Of a stretch of DNA of 22,312 nt, positions 16,092-22,242 are shown one piece after another. The position numbers and the translations under genes were made by a program. The notes beneath the pieces were generated by a model that worked only from the letters and a program-made list of their open reading frames with translations, was not told the origin of the DNA and did no database searches. The number at the start of each line of letters is the position of its first letter. The first letter of the stretch is position 1. Source of the DNA: Butyricicoccus sp. (GTDB taxonomy: Bacteria > Bacillota > Clostridia > Oscillospirales > Butyricicoccaceae); NCBI GenBank assembly GCA_020025885.1, contig JAHHRJ010000038.1, positions 1 through 22,312 on the forward strand, given 5' to 3'.

Positions 16092-16110
16092 GCTTTGCAT
16101 CCAAATAAAA

Positions 16111-16479
16111 TTACTTCAGAGTAACCTTTGCGCCAGCCTCTTCCAGCTGAGCCTTGATGGACTCTGCGTCTTCCTTAGAAGCGCCTTCCTTGATGATTGC
16201 CGGAGCGCCGTCAACCTTCTCCTTCGCTTCCTTCAGACCCAGACCAGTGATGCCGCGAACAACCTTGATAACGTTGATCTTAGAAGAACCAGCGTCGGTC
16301 AGCTCTACGTCGAACTCAGTCTTCTCTTCAACAGCCGCAGCACCAGCACCAGCGCCAGCGCCAGCAACAGCAACAGGCATAGCGGATACGCCGAATTCTT
16401 CCTCAAGAGCCTTAACCAGCTCAGCCAGCTCCAGAACCTTCAGGTTCTTTACAGCTTCCATAATCTCTGCAATAGTCAT
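16111..16479 (-). CDS. rplL: Ribosomal protein bL12 (L7/L12)
   Basis: bL12 forms the flexible stalk dimers on uL10 that recruit translation GTPases. The protein has 122 residues from the chosen start. It shows the N-terminal dimerisation helices (MTIAEIMEAVKNLKVLELAE), an Ala/Gly hinge (AVAGAGAGAGAAA near 38-50), and the globular C-terminal domain with KINVIKVVRGITGLGLKEAK. The ATG at 16479 has GGAGG eight bases upstream. It lies behind rplJ in a two-gene unit that starts at the promoter near 17270. Confidence 0.97.
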   Translation of the reverse strand: MTIAEIMEAVKNLKVLELAELVKALEEEFGVSAMPVAVAGAGAGAGAAAVEEKTEFDVELTDAGSSKINVIKVVRGITGLGLKEAKEKVDGAPAIIKEGASKEDAESIKAQLEEAGAKVTLK

Positions 16480-16540
16480 GGTATGAACCTCCAATTACAA
16501 ATTTAATTTAAAAAATTGAAAAAATACGAGTAATCTTTAA

Positions 16541-17095
16541 TTACTCAGCAGCAGCTTCTTCCTTTGGTGCAACCAGAGTAGAAACCATGGCTTCGCCGTC
16601 CTCAGTCTTCTTCGCGATATTGTCAAGCGCAATAACGAGCTGAGTGATCGGGAAATTGAAGCCATACAGAACCTGAGCGATAAGACCTTCCTTGGATGGC
16701 ATCTCAGCCAGCTTCAGAACCTCAGAAGCAGGAATTGCCTCACCCTCAAGGTAACCAGCCTTGATCTTGAAGTTGTCATGCTTCTTTGCATACTCATTCA
16801 GGATCTTTGCAGGTGCTACGACATCATCAGTGGTGCTGATCGCCAGAGCGGTTGTACCATTCAGGTGCTCCTCGAACGAGTCAAAGCCCAGCTCCTTCGC
16901 AGCAAAGCGCAGCATGGTGTTCTTTACAACAGCATACTCAACGCCAGCAGCGCGCAGCTCACGGCGCAGCTTGGTATCATCCTCAACGTTGATACCCTTG
17001 TAATCGACCAGAACGCCAGCAGGGCTGTTCTTGATCTTCTCGACGAGAGAAGCGACCAGAGCCTTCTTTTCTTCCAGAACCTTTGCGTTAGGCAT
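16541..17095 (-). CDS. rplJ: Ribosomal protein uL10
   Basis: uL10 anchors the bL12 stalk to 23S rRNA. The 184-residue protein begins MPNAKVLEEKKALVASLVEK and shows the rRNA-binding part (VDYKGINVEDDTKLRRELR, VKNTMLRFAAKELG) and the helical C-terminal segment that binds bL12 (EGLIAQVLYGFNFPITQLVIALDNIAKK), ending in an acidic/Ala-rich tail. GGAGG precedes the ATG by about eight bases. The upstream L10 leader predicts autoregulation by the uL10-bL12 complex. Confidence 0.97.
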   Translation of the reverse strand: MPNAKVLEEKKALVASLVEKIKNSPAGVLVDYKGINVEDDTKLRRELRAAGVEYAVVKNTMLRFAAKELGFDSFEEHLNGTTALAISTTDDVVAPAKILNEYAKKHDNFKIKAGYLEGEAIPASEVLKLAEMPSKEGLIAQVLYGFNFPITQLVIALDNIAKKTEDGEAMVSTLVAPKEEAAAE

Positions 17096-17121
17096 CTTGT
17101 TTCACCTCCATCAAAAATAAA

Positions 17122-17240
17122 GTGCCCTCTTGTGCAAAGACACAAGAGGGCACACAAAACATTCAACGTTCGTGCTGACCTCGGCGGGCGGCTATTGTGC
17201 CATTAAAGCCTTGCGGCATACCTGCTGTCTTTGACCAAGC
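17122..17240 (-). ncRNA. Ribosomal protein L10 leader with attenuator hairpin
   Basis: The untranslated leader of rplJ has the features of the Firmicutes L10 leader: AAAGACAGCAGGTATGCCGC, GGCTTTAATGGCAC, and CCGCCCGCCGAGGTCAGCA form the kink-turn-bearing structure that binds the uL10-bL12 complex. It is followed by a 13-bp stem GTGCCCTCTTGTG/CACAAGAGGGCAC (17141-17153 with 17122-17134) with TTTATTTTTG behind it, an intrinsic terminator 20 to 25 bases before the rplJ start. Excess stalk protein would favour termination. Confidence 0.9.
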
Positions 17241-17246
17241 TATTTA

Positions 17247-17275
17247 ATTATAGCATAGACCAAATGGCTTGTCAA
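17247..17275 (-). promoter_or_regulatory. Promoter of rplJ-rplL
   Basis: On the minus strand TTGACA (17270-17275), 17 bases, TATAAT (17247-17252), a perfect sigma-A promoter just behind the rplA stop. It makes the stalk genes a separate unit from rplK-rplA. Confidence 0.9.
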
Positions 17276-17302
17276 CACATTTTTACAATTTTCTGAATAA
17301 GA

Positions 17303-17998
17303 TTACTCAGAAACCTTAGCAGCGTTAACCTTTACGCCAGGACCCATCGTAGAAGCAACTACACAGGACTTCACGTACTGACCCTTTGCAGCAGCCGGCT
17401 TTGCCTTGATGATTGCGCCCATCAGTGCATTGAAGTTGTCCTGCAACTTCTCAGCGCCGAAGGAAGCCTTACCAATCGGGCAATGGATGATGTTGGTCTT
17501 GTCCAGACGGTACTCGATCTTACCAGCCTTGGACTCCTTAACAGCCTTTGCAACGTCCATAGAAACGGTGCCAGCCTTCGGGTTTGGCATGAGACCCTTC
17601 GGGCCCAGAACCTTACCCAGACGACCTACAACGCCCATCATGTCAGGGGTTGCAATGACAACATCGTAGTCAAAGAAGTTCTCATTCTGAATCTTTGCTA
17701 CCATTTCCTCAGCGCCAACGTACTCTGCACCAGCTGCAGCAGCCTCATCAGCCTTCGGACCCTTAGCGAATACCAGAACGCGAACCTGCTTGCCGGTACC
17801 ATGTGGCAGAACGATTGCACCACGTACCTGCTGGTCAGCGTGACGGGAGTCAACGCCCAGCTTTACATGCAGCTCAACGGTCTCGTCGAACTTTGCCTTT
17901 GCAGTAGAAATAACGGTCGCAAGCGCGTCAGCGGGATCGTACAGCTTGGTACGGTCTACCAGTTTTGCGCTCTCTACATACTTTTTACCTTTGCGCAC
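17303..17998 (-). CDS. rplA: Ribosomal protein uL1
   Basis: uL1 forms the mobile L1 stalk near the E site of the 50S subunit. The 231-residue protein shows YDPADALATVISTAKAKFDE, the HVKLGVDSRHADQQVRGAIV segment, GRLGKVLGPKGLMPNPKAGT (the conserved family signature) and the final MGPGVKVN. The start is GTG with GGAGG eight bases upstream. It follows rplK after 246 bp, a long gap for this operon, because a family B repeat fills most of it. No terminator is seen between the genes. Confidence 0.97.
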   Translation of the reverse strand: MRKGKKYVESAKLVDRTKLYDPADALATVISTAKAKFDETVELHVKLGVDSRHADQQVRGAIVLPHGTGKQVRVLVFAKGPKADEAAAAGAEYVGAEEMVAKIQNENFFDYDVVIATPDMMGVVGRLGKVLGPKGLMPNPKAGTVSMDVAKAVKESKAGKIEYRLDKTNIIHCPIGKASFGAEKLQDNFNALMGAIIKAKPAAAKGQYVKSCVVASTMGPGVKVNAAKVSE

Positions 17999-18086
17999 AA
18001 TAATATCCTCCTTTAGTGGTACTGCGGGAATTTCCCTCCCACTTAGACAGCCATATTTGCTGTCAAAAACGATTAAACTTCAGCTT

Positions 18087-18240
18087 AAGGCAATACCGCA
18101 TCATTCAGCAAGAGCGATTTGTCAAAAAATTTCTCGTCAGAAAAAGGCGTGAATCCTAGGTGGATTTCAGGAATCCACAACGAATTTATGGCGCGAAATT
18201 TTCGCAAAGCGCCGCAGATGACATTGTGCGGTGCTGTCTT
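18087..18240. repeat. Family B interspersed repeat inserted between rplK and rplA
   Basis: The element begins AAGGCAATACCGCATCATTC and ends CATTGTGCGGTGCTGTCTT, so the ends are imperfect inverted repeats. Inner palindromic parts include TGGATTTCAGGAATCCA and GCGCGAAATTTTCGC. It matches the copy at 20610-20682 in inverse orientation over both ends and the degenerate copy at 109-284. It stops four bases after the rplK stop codon. No gene can be read in it. Confidence 0.85.
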
Positions 18241-18244
18241 ACAA

Positions 18245-18670
18245 TTACTCTTCTACGGTGATGCCCATAGAACGGCAGGTGCCAGCGATCATGCTCATAG
18301 CAGCCTCTACGGAAGCCGCGTTGAGGTCTGGCATCTTCATCTCCGCGATCTTCTGCAAATCAGCCTTAGAGATCTTAGCAACCTTGGTCTTGTTCGGAAC
18401 TGCAGAACCAGACTCGATCTTGCAAGCCTTCTTGATCAGAACCGGTGCCGGTGGAGTCTTAGTAATGAAGCTGAAGGAACGGTCTGCATAAACGGTAATA
18501 ACAACTGGAATGATAAGACCAGCGTCATTCTTGGTGCGCTCGTTGAATTCCTTGGTGAAAGCCATGATGTTTACACCATGCTGACCCAGAGCCGGGCCAA
18601 CCGGGGGCGCAGGGGTTGCCTTGCCCGCAGGAATCTGGAGCTTGATATAACCTACTACTTTCTGTGCCAT
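18245..18670 (-). CDS. rplK: Ribosomal protein uL11
   Basis: uL11 binds 23S rRNA at the GTPase-associated centre, at the base of the stalk. The 141-residue protein is full length. It shows VVGYIKLQIPAGKATPAPPV, the proline-rich hinge with GPALGQHGVNIMAF, and a C-terminal RNA-binding domain with KIESGSAVPNKTKVAKIS and AAMSMIAGTCRSMGI. AGGAGG is about ten bases before the ATG. It follows nusG after about 130 bp of leader containing the hairpin GAAGCATAT/ATATGCTTC. That leader could hold the uL1 autoregulatory site, but I cannot point to it. Confidence 0.97.
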   Translation of the reverse strand: MAQKVVGYIKLQIPAGKATPAPPVGPALGQHGVNIMAFTKEFNERTKNDAGLIIPVVITVYADRSFSFITKTPPAPVLIKKACKIESGSAVPNKTKVAKISKADLQKIAEMKMPDLNAASVEAAMSMIAGTCRSMGITVEE

Positions 18671-18802
18671 GTTGAGGTATCCTCCTTAAAAAATGTGGTG
18701 GCTGGCGAGTAAAACGCACATGCGTTCCCTCTCCCACTTGCCATGAAGCATATCCTTATATGCTTCTGTTGCCTGCCTGTCCATCAAATGACGGCAGTTA
18801 TT

Positions 18803-19330
18803 TTAGTCACCCAGTGTCTCGACCTCATCGAGTTCGAGCTCAACAGGGGTTTCTCTACCAAACATAGATACAACTACACGTACCTTGTTCTTATCGGGCT
18901 CCAACTCATCGACAACGCCGATAAAGCCAGCCAGCGGACCATCTATTACACGAACGCTGTCCCCGACTTGGTAATTGATTTCGATTTCGCGCTTCTCCAC
19001 GCCCATCTTCAGCACTTCCTCATCAGAAAGCGGAAGTGGTTTGTTCGAGTTCGGACCAACAAAGCCTGTGCAGCCACGCGTATTGCGTACCAAATACCAG
19101 CTTTCGTCTGTCAAGATCATCTTGACGAGTACATAGCCAGGGAAGAGCTTGCGCTCAACCTCACGGGTTTTGCCGTCCTTTACTTCGGTCACGCGCTCAA
19201 CAGGGATGTTGACTGCGGTGATCAAGTCGTGGAGCTTACGGTTTTCCACCGCTTTTTCGATGGAAGAGGCTACTTTGTTTTCATAGCCTGAGTATGTGTG
19301 AACCACATACCACTTTGCTGCATCTGACAT
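18803..19330 (-). CDS. nusG: Transcription elongation/antitermination factor NusG
   Basis: NusG binds RNA polymerase through its NGN domain and modulates pausing, termination and coupling to the ribosome. The 175-residue protein has the NGN domain at 1 to about 115 (KWYVVHTYSGYENKVA, KLFPGYVLVKM, WYLVRNTRGCTGFVG) and a KOW domain at the end (VGDSVRVIDGPLAGFIGVVDEL). An AGGGAC-type site lies about eight bases before the ATG. It lies 19 bp after secE, the normal bacterial order. Confidence 0.98.
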   Translation of the reverse strand: MSDAAKWYVVHTYSGYENKVASSIEKAVENRKLHDLITAVNIPVERVTEVKDGKTREVERKLFPGYVLVKMILTDESWYLVRNTRGCTGFVGPNSNKPLPLSDEEVLKMGVEKREIEINYQVGDSVRVIDGPLAGFIGVVDELEPDKNKVRVVVSMFGRETPVELELDEVETLGD

Positions 19331-19349
19331 TGTATCCGGTCCCTCTCAT

Positions 19350-19622
19350 TCAAGCGGCGAAGAAGCTGACGAGCGTCTGGAATCCCCAGCCAAAGCCAGC
19401 ATCAAGAATCCAGATGAATACGCCGAGCACCAAGCAGCAAGCCAAAACAACAAGTGTGTTGTTCATAGTCTGCTGACGGGTAGGCCAGACAATCTTCTTG
19501 ATCTCACCCTTCAGCTCGCGGAACCAATTCTTGATACGCGCAAAAATGGAGGGCTTCTTGGCCTTTGCCGGCTTGTCAGCCTGCTTCTTTACAGCGGGAG
19601 TAGTTTTTTCCTGCTCTGCCAT
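19350..19622 (-). CDS. secE: Preprotein translocase subunit SecE
   Basis: SecE clamps SecY in the membrane translocon. The 90-residue protein has a Lys-rich N-terminal extension (about 1-30), the conserved amphipathic helix and motif (FRELKGEIKKIVWPTRQQT near 34-52) and one membrane helix (TLVVLACCLVLGVFIWIL near 55-72). This is the single-helix form usual outside enterobacteria. AAAGGAAG lies about ten bases before the ATG. It sits between rpmG and nusG. Confidence 0.97.
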   Translation of the reverse strand: MAEQEKTTPAVKKQADKPAKAKKPSIFARIKNWFRELKGEIKKIVWPTRQQTMNNTLVVLACCLVLGVFIWILDAGFGWGFQTLVSFFAA

Positions 19623-19646
19623 GAAGCGTACTTCCTTTCTCGTCGA

Positions 19647-19796
19647 TTACTTGGTCTCGCGATGCAAAGTATGCTTCTTGCAGAAGCGGCAGTACTTGTT
19701 CATCTCAAGACGGTCGGGATCGTTCTTCTTGTTCTTCATTGAGTTATAGTTTCTTTGCTTGCACTCAGTGCAGGCCAGCGTTACCTTAACGCGCAT
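19647..19796 (-). CDS. rpmG: Ribosomal protein bL33 (zinc-binding form)
   Basis: A 49-residue protein of the large subunit, beginning MRVKVTLACTECKQRNYNSM and ending in CRFCKKHTLHRETK. The two CxxC pairs (CTEC, CRFC) form a zinc ribbon, so this is the C+ paralogue type. GGAGG lies about eight bases before the ATG. It is the first gene of the rpmG-secE-nusG-rplK-rplA unit, with a consensus promoter about 125 bp upstream. Confidence 0.97.
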   Translation of the reverse strand: MRVKVTLACTECKQRNYNSMKNKKNDPDRLEMNKYCRFCKKHTLHRETK

Positions 19797-19920
19797 AACG
19801 GCACCTCCTTGAATCGTGTTTGTTTCCCTGTGTCTATCACAAAGGAATTGATTGCCTCCCTTTGCAGGCTCAACCTTTTGGAAAATCAGGCATAAAAAAA
19901 GACCCTACATAGGTGTAATT

Positions 19921-19949
19921 ATTGTACCATGCCCCTACACGCAAGTCAA
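19921..19949 (-). promoter_or_regulatory. Promoter of rpmG-secE-nusG-rplK-rplA
   Basis: On the minus strand TTGACT (19944-19949), 17 bases, TACAAT (19921-19926). The untranslated leader of roughly 115 bases can form two hairpins, TTGAGCCT/AGGCAATCAA and TTCCTTTGTG/CACAGGGAA. The remaining gap toward ruvX (19950-20071) holds only a possible family B end fragment, GGCAATACCGCACAA near 19973. Confidence 0.8.
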
Positions 19950-20071
19950 GCACCCTTTTGCGTTTTTCCTCTGGCAATACCGCACAATTTCGTGTTTCTA
20001 ATTCGCCATTCCTTTGCCAGACACTTTTACACTGTAACTTTTTATCAGCATTTTCCCATTTTTCTATACTC

Positions 20072-20100
20072 TATACAAATTTGCCACCCTGTGCTATAAT
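20072..20100 (+). promoter_or_regulatory. Promoter of ruvX
   Basis: TATAAT (20095-20100) is preceded after 17 bases by TATACA (20072-20077), which fits four of six -35 bases. The start codon is about 53 bases downstream. Confidence 0.7.
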
Positions 20101-20152
20101 GAGCAAAAAAAGGAATTTCCACTATTTATTTCCTTTTAAGGAGGACAAACTT

Positions 20153-20569
20153 TTGAAAATTCTAGGCGTTGATTATGGTGATGCCCGCACAGGGCTTTCG
20201 ATTTCCGACCCTACCGGTCTGCTCGCCGGCTCTCCGTCCGTCATCCCGGAATGGAATCGTGACAAGCTGCTTGAAAAACTGACAACCTTTATCTGCGAAA
20301 ACAAAATCGAGCGTGTTGTGCTCGGTTATCCAAAAAATATGGACGGCTCTGTTGGTGAGCGTGCCGAAAAGTGTGCCCAGCTTGCAAACGACCTCACCGC
20401 ACAGACTGGTGTACCTGTTGTTCTCTGGGATGAACGCCGCACGACGGTTGAAGCACATCAGATTCTGCATCAAGCAGGCAAAAAAGCCAAGCAACACCGT
20501 AAAAATGTAGATGCGGTTGCCGCGACCCTGATCTTGCAGGGATATTTAGATTCCCAGCGTCTGCGCTGA
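20153..20569 (+). CDS. ruvX: RuvX/YqgF, pre-16S rRNA nuclease
   Basis: YqgF/RuvX is an RNase H-like protein needed for maturation of the 16S rRNA 5' end. The 138-residue protein has the conserved ILGVDYGDARTGLSISD start with the first catalytic Asp, VVLGYPKNMDGSVGERA in the middle, LWDERRTTVEAHQIL, and DAVAATLILQGYLD with the last catalytic Asp. The start is TTG, chosen because AAGGAGG lies exactly eight bases upstream. The frame stays open 77 codons further upstream, but that part has no conserved sequence and covers the promoter. It is monocistronic, with a terminator at 20741-20783. Confidence 0.95.
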   Translation: MKILGVDYGDARTGLSISDPTGLLAGSPSVIPEWNRDKLLEKLTTFICENKIERVVLGYPKNMDGSVGERAEKCAQLANDLTAQTGVPVVLWDERRTTVEAHQILHQAGKKAKQHRKNVDAVAATLILQGYLDSQRLR

Positions 20570-20609
20570 TTGCTCATTCAAACTACCGCCTTATCTGGAC
20601 AGATATTAA

Positions 20610-20682
20610 GGCAACACCGCACAATGTCATCTGCGGTGCTTTGCGAAAATCGCTCTTGCTGAATTATGCGGTATTGCCTTGA
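20610..20682. repeat. Family B interspersed repeat, short copy
   Basis: AAGGCAACACCGCACAATG at the left and GCTGAATTATGCGGTATTGCCTT at the right (given here in part) are inverted ends that can pair into one long hairpin. Compared with 18087-18240 it has lost about 80 bases of the centre, as an internal deletion derivative would. It lies behind ruvX. Confidence 0.85.
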
Positions 20683-20740
20683 GAAAATCACAAAAATCGT
20701 AATTTCCGGCATCTACTGCATCCTAAAAAGTGCTTTAAAC

Positions 20741-20783
20741 AGCAGGTAATACCAGAACTTTCTTTGGTGTTGCCTGCTTTTTT
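20741..20783 (+). terminator. Terminator of ruvX
   Basis: AGCAGG (20741-20746) pairs with CCTGCT (20773-20778), extended inward by AA/TT and ACCA/TGGT, and is followed by TTTTTT. It lies after the repeat copy and before the promoter of the next operon. Confidence 0.8.
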
Positions 20784-20859
20784 GCGCTCACAATCCGCAA
20801 TACAATATCTCTCTGAGTATGTTATAAGTAAAATAAAACAGATTTAAAGTAAATTATAC

Positions 20860-20888
20860 TTGACATTGAGGAATTTATAGATTACTAT
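20860..20888 (+). promoter_or_regulatory. Promoter of the XRE regulator operon
   Basis: TTGACA (20860-20865), 17 bases, TACTAT (20883-20888). The -35 is perfect. The start codon is 26 bases behind, so the 5' leader is short. Confidence 0.7.
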
Positions 20889-20913
20889 ATAAACATCAAA
20901 AGGAGGATTCTAG

Positions 20914-21126
20914 ATGGCTAAAAATCTCGCGCTCAAGCTTGCACGAACCAAAAAAGATATGACACAAAAAGACCTTGCCGAAAAAATATGCGTTTCCCGG
21001 CAAACCATCAACGCCATCGAAAAAGGCGAATATAACCCCACAATCAAATTATGCTTAAAAATATGCTGGGCACTGGATGCCAGACTGGACGAACTGTTTT
21101 GGGAGGACGAACACGATGAAGAATAA
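20914..21126 (+). CDS. XRE-family helix-turn-helix regulator
   Basis: A 70-residue protein consisting of almost nothing but the HTH domain: ALKLARTKKDMTQKDLAEK, then the recognition helix VSRQTINAIEKGEYNPTIKL and LKICWALDARLDELFWED. This is the short form related to B. subtilis YozG/YvaO-like regulators, which lack a sensor domain and are often encoded together with a membrane protein. GGAGG is about eight bases before the ATG. The next gene overlaps it by 11 bases. The partner gene and its own promoter are the natural regulatory targets, which is inference. Confidence 0.92.
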   Translation: MAKNLALKLARTKKDMTQKDLAEKICVSRQTINAIEKGEYNPTIKLCLKICWALDARLDELFWEDEHDEE

Positions 21127-21586
21127 AACAAATCTAGATGAAATGCAGGAACAAAAGCTCTTAAAAATCGAGCATACCGGATTCTGGCTTGGATTATGGG
21201 GGCTTGTCATCATAATTTATATACAGCTTGCGATGGGACACAGCGACTTTGCACAGATTGGCGGCGAAGCAGTGGTTCTGTTCGTTATGGCGCTCTATAT
21301 GTCGGTGGACTGCATCCGAAACGGGATTTGGGACAGAAAGCTGAAGCCAAATCTAAAAACCAATCTGATTATCAGCCTGATTACCGGTGTTGCTGTTGGC
21401 GTTTTTTGGTTTGCTGTCACCTATCATAACTACCATGCGTTGGCAGGTTCTTTTGCAGCATTTATAGTGATGTTTATTTCGGTCAGTGTTCTGGCTCTGG
21501 CAGCGCTCACCTTTACAACTGCAATCTATAAGCATAAAAAACATCAATTAGAAAAACAGGCAGATATAGAAGAAAATGACGAATAA
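21116..21586 (+). CDS. Four-helix membrane protein paired with the XRE regulator (DUF6773-like)
   Basis: This 156-residue protein is largely hydrophobic, with four membrane segments: GFWLGLWGLVIIIYIQLAM (about 22-40), EAVVLFVMALYMSVDCI, LIISLITGVAVGVFWFAV and AAFIVMFISVSVLALAALT, followed by a charged tail rich in Lys and Glu. Proteins of this shape next to a short XRE regulator are common in Firmicutes (DUF6773 and related families); their function is unknown. The ATG at 21116 has GGAGG eight bases upstream, inside the regulator gene. Earlier in-frame codons have no such site. A terminator follows about 90 bp downstream. Confidence 0.8.
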   Translation: MKNKTNLDEMQEQKLLKIEHTGFWLGLWGLVIIIYIQLAMGHSDFAQIGGEAVVLFVMALYMSVDCIRNGIWDRKLKPNLKTNLIISLITGVAVGVFWFAVTYHNYHALAGSFAAFIVMFISVSVLALAALTFTTAIYKHKKHQLEKQADIEENDE

Positions 21587-21610
21587 CAAAACAGTAAGGT
21601 ATGACAAACA

Positions 21611-21640
21611 TGAAGTGCCCCCAAAAAGTTAGACAATGTT
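21611..21640. mobile_element. Lone terminal inverted repeat of an IS3-family (IS150-like) element
   Basis: TGAAGTGCCCCCAAAAAGTT then AGACAATG is the typical end of IS150-group IS3 elements (TGA-x2-TG-x-CCCCAAAAAGTTAGAC). No transposase frame and no second end are present, so this is debris or a target-like remnant. Confidence 0.6.
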
Positions 21641-21673
21641 TGTAACTTGCACTGTCAAGTCAAGATTAAAAAT

Positions 21674-21730
21674 CACCCCATTTGTTTTCAGTATAATATA
21701 CTGTGCAACAAATGGGGTGCAGTTTTATTT
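21674..21730 (+). terminator. Terminator of the XRE/membrane protein operon
   Basis: A 13-bp perfect stem CACCCCATTTGTT (21674-21686) / AACAAATGGGGTG (21707-21719) encloses a second palindrome CAGTATAATATACTG and is followed by CAGTTTTATTTT. The A-run needed for work in the opposite direction (AAAAAT) is weak. Confidence 0.8.
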
Positions 21731-21774
21731 TCTTTGCTATGGCTTTGGATGCAATTTTAGTGTGAACACGCTCT

Positions 21775-21936
21775 AGAGCTTGTTTGAAAATAGAGAAATT
21801 GACGGATTTTTCGCACAGAACGAGCAGACACGAGGCAAAAAACGCAGGAACCCTTGGTGGATTTCGAGTATTTTCAACGCGTTGGATGCCGTGCCCTGTA
21901 TAAAAAGACAAATTTTCGATTTTTGAGACAGCTCCC
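21775..21936. repeat. Family A interspersed repeat, full copy
   Basis: It begins AGAGCTTGTTTGAAAATAGA and ends GATTTTTGAGACAGCTCCCA, the reverse complement layout of 12989-13151 with substitutions. The ends are imperfect inverted repeats. It lies 16 bases behind the broken GNAT gene. Confidence 0.85.
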
Positions 21937-21952
21937 AGCCACAAACAACTCA

Positions 21953-22115
21953 TCATTTCTTTTTTTCGTAATAATCCTTTGCCCACAGGATATTCAAATT
22001 GGTTGCTTCTTGTGTTCCATATCTCGTCGTATGCACGACCTCTTTCACAAAGGAGAGCCCACATTTCTCCTGCACCCTTGCGGATTGCTGATTTCTGAGA
22101 AAATAGCCACACACA
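21953..22115 (-). pseudogene. C-terminal remnant of a RimJ/RimL-type GNAT acetyltransferase
   Basis: On the minus strand the frame reads CGYFLRNQQSARVQEKCGL, then SFVKEVVHTTRYGTQEATN and a Lys-rich end with TGA. NxxSxRVxEKCGxxFVKE is the typical end of the acetyl-CoA domain in RimJ/RimL-like acetyltransferases. About 50 residues remain; the N-terminal part is missing, and the sequence changes abruptly at about 22116 into the right end of an IS200/IS605-type element. The gene was therefore interrupted there. The frame runs on into the IS by chance. Confidence 0.75.
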
Positions 22116-22242
22116 TTGACACTCCCCACGGCTAAAGCCGGGGGATTCTCGGTTCGCTGACCGCAGCCTGCACCGTGCGAGGTCTTACATAGTCTCCCCG
22201 AGCGTTGGGTTCGGGCGTGTCCCGCCCTACCGTATTTTCTGG
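22116..22242 (-). ncRNA. Right end of an IS200/IS605-type element with presumptive TnpB guide RNA (omega/reRNA)
   Basis: Between the tnpB stop and the GNAT remnant lie about 125 GC-rich bases full of hairpins: GGGCG/CGCCC, CGGT/ACCG, and the terminal palindrome CCCCACGGC-TAAA-GCCGGGGG (22124-22144), the characteristic subterminal hairpin of IS200/IS605 ends. The element appears to end at GTGTCAA (minus strand, near 22116-22122). In TnpB systems the 3' part of tnpB and this right end are transcribed as the guide RNA scaffold, with the guide taken from the flanking DNA. That role here is inferred from the family. Confidence 0.65.

Noticed and set aside
19972..19990. Further family B copy near the ruvX promoter
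   Set aside because: Only GGCAATACCGCACAATTT matches one end; no second end or body is present, so chance or a tiny remnant cannot be separated.
21666..22112. Minus-strand frame of 148 codons beginning MWLFSQKSAIRK
   Set aside because: It is out of frame with the GNAT remnant and continues through a family A repeat and a terminator; only the other frame shows a protein family signature.
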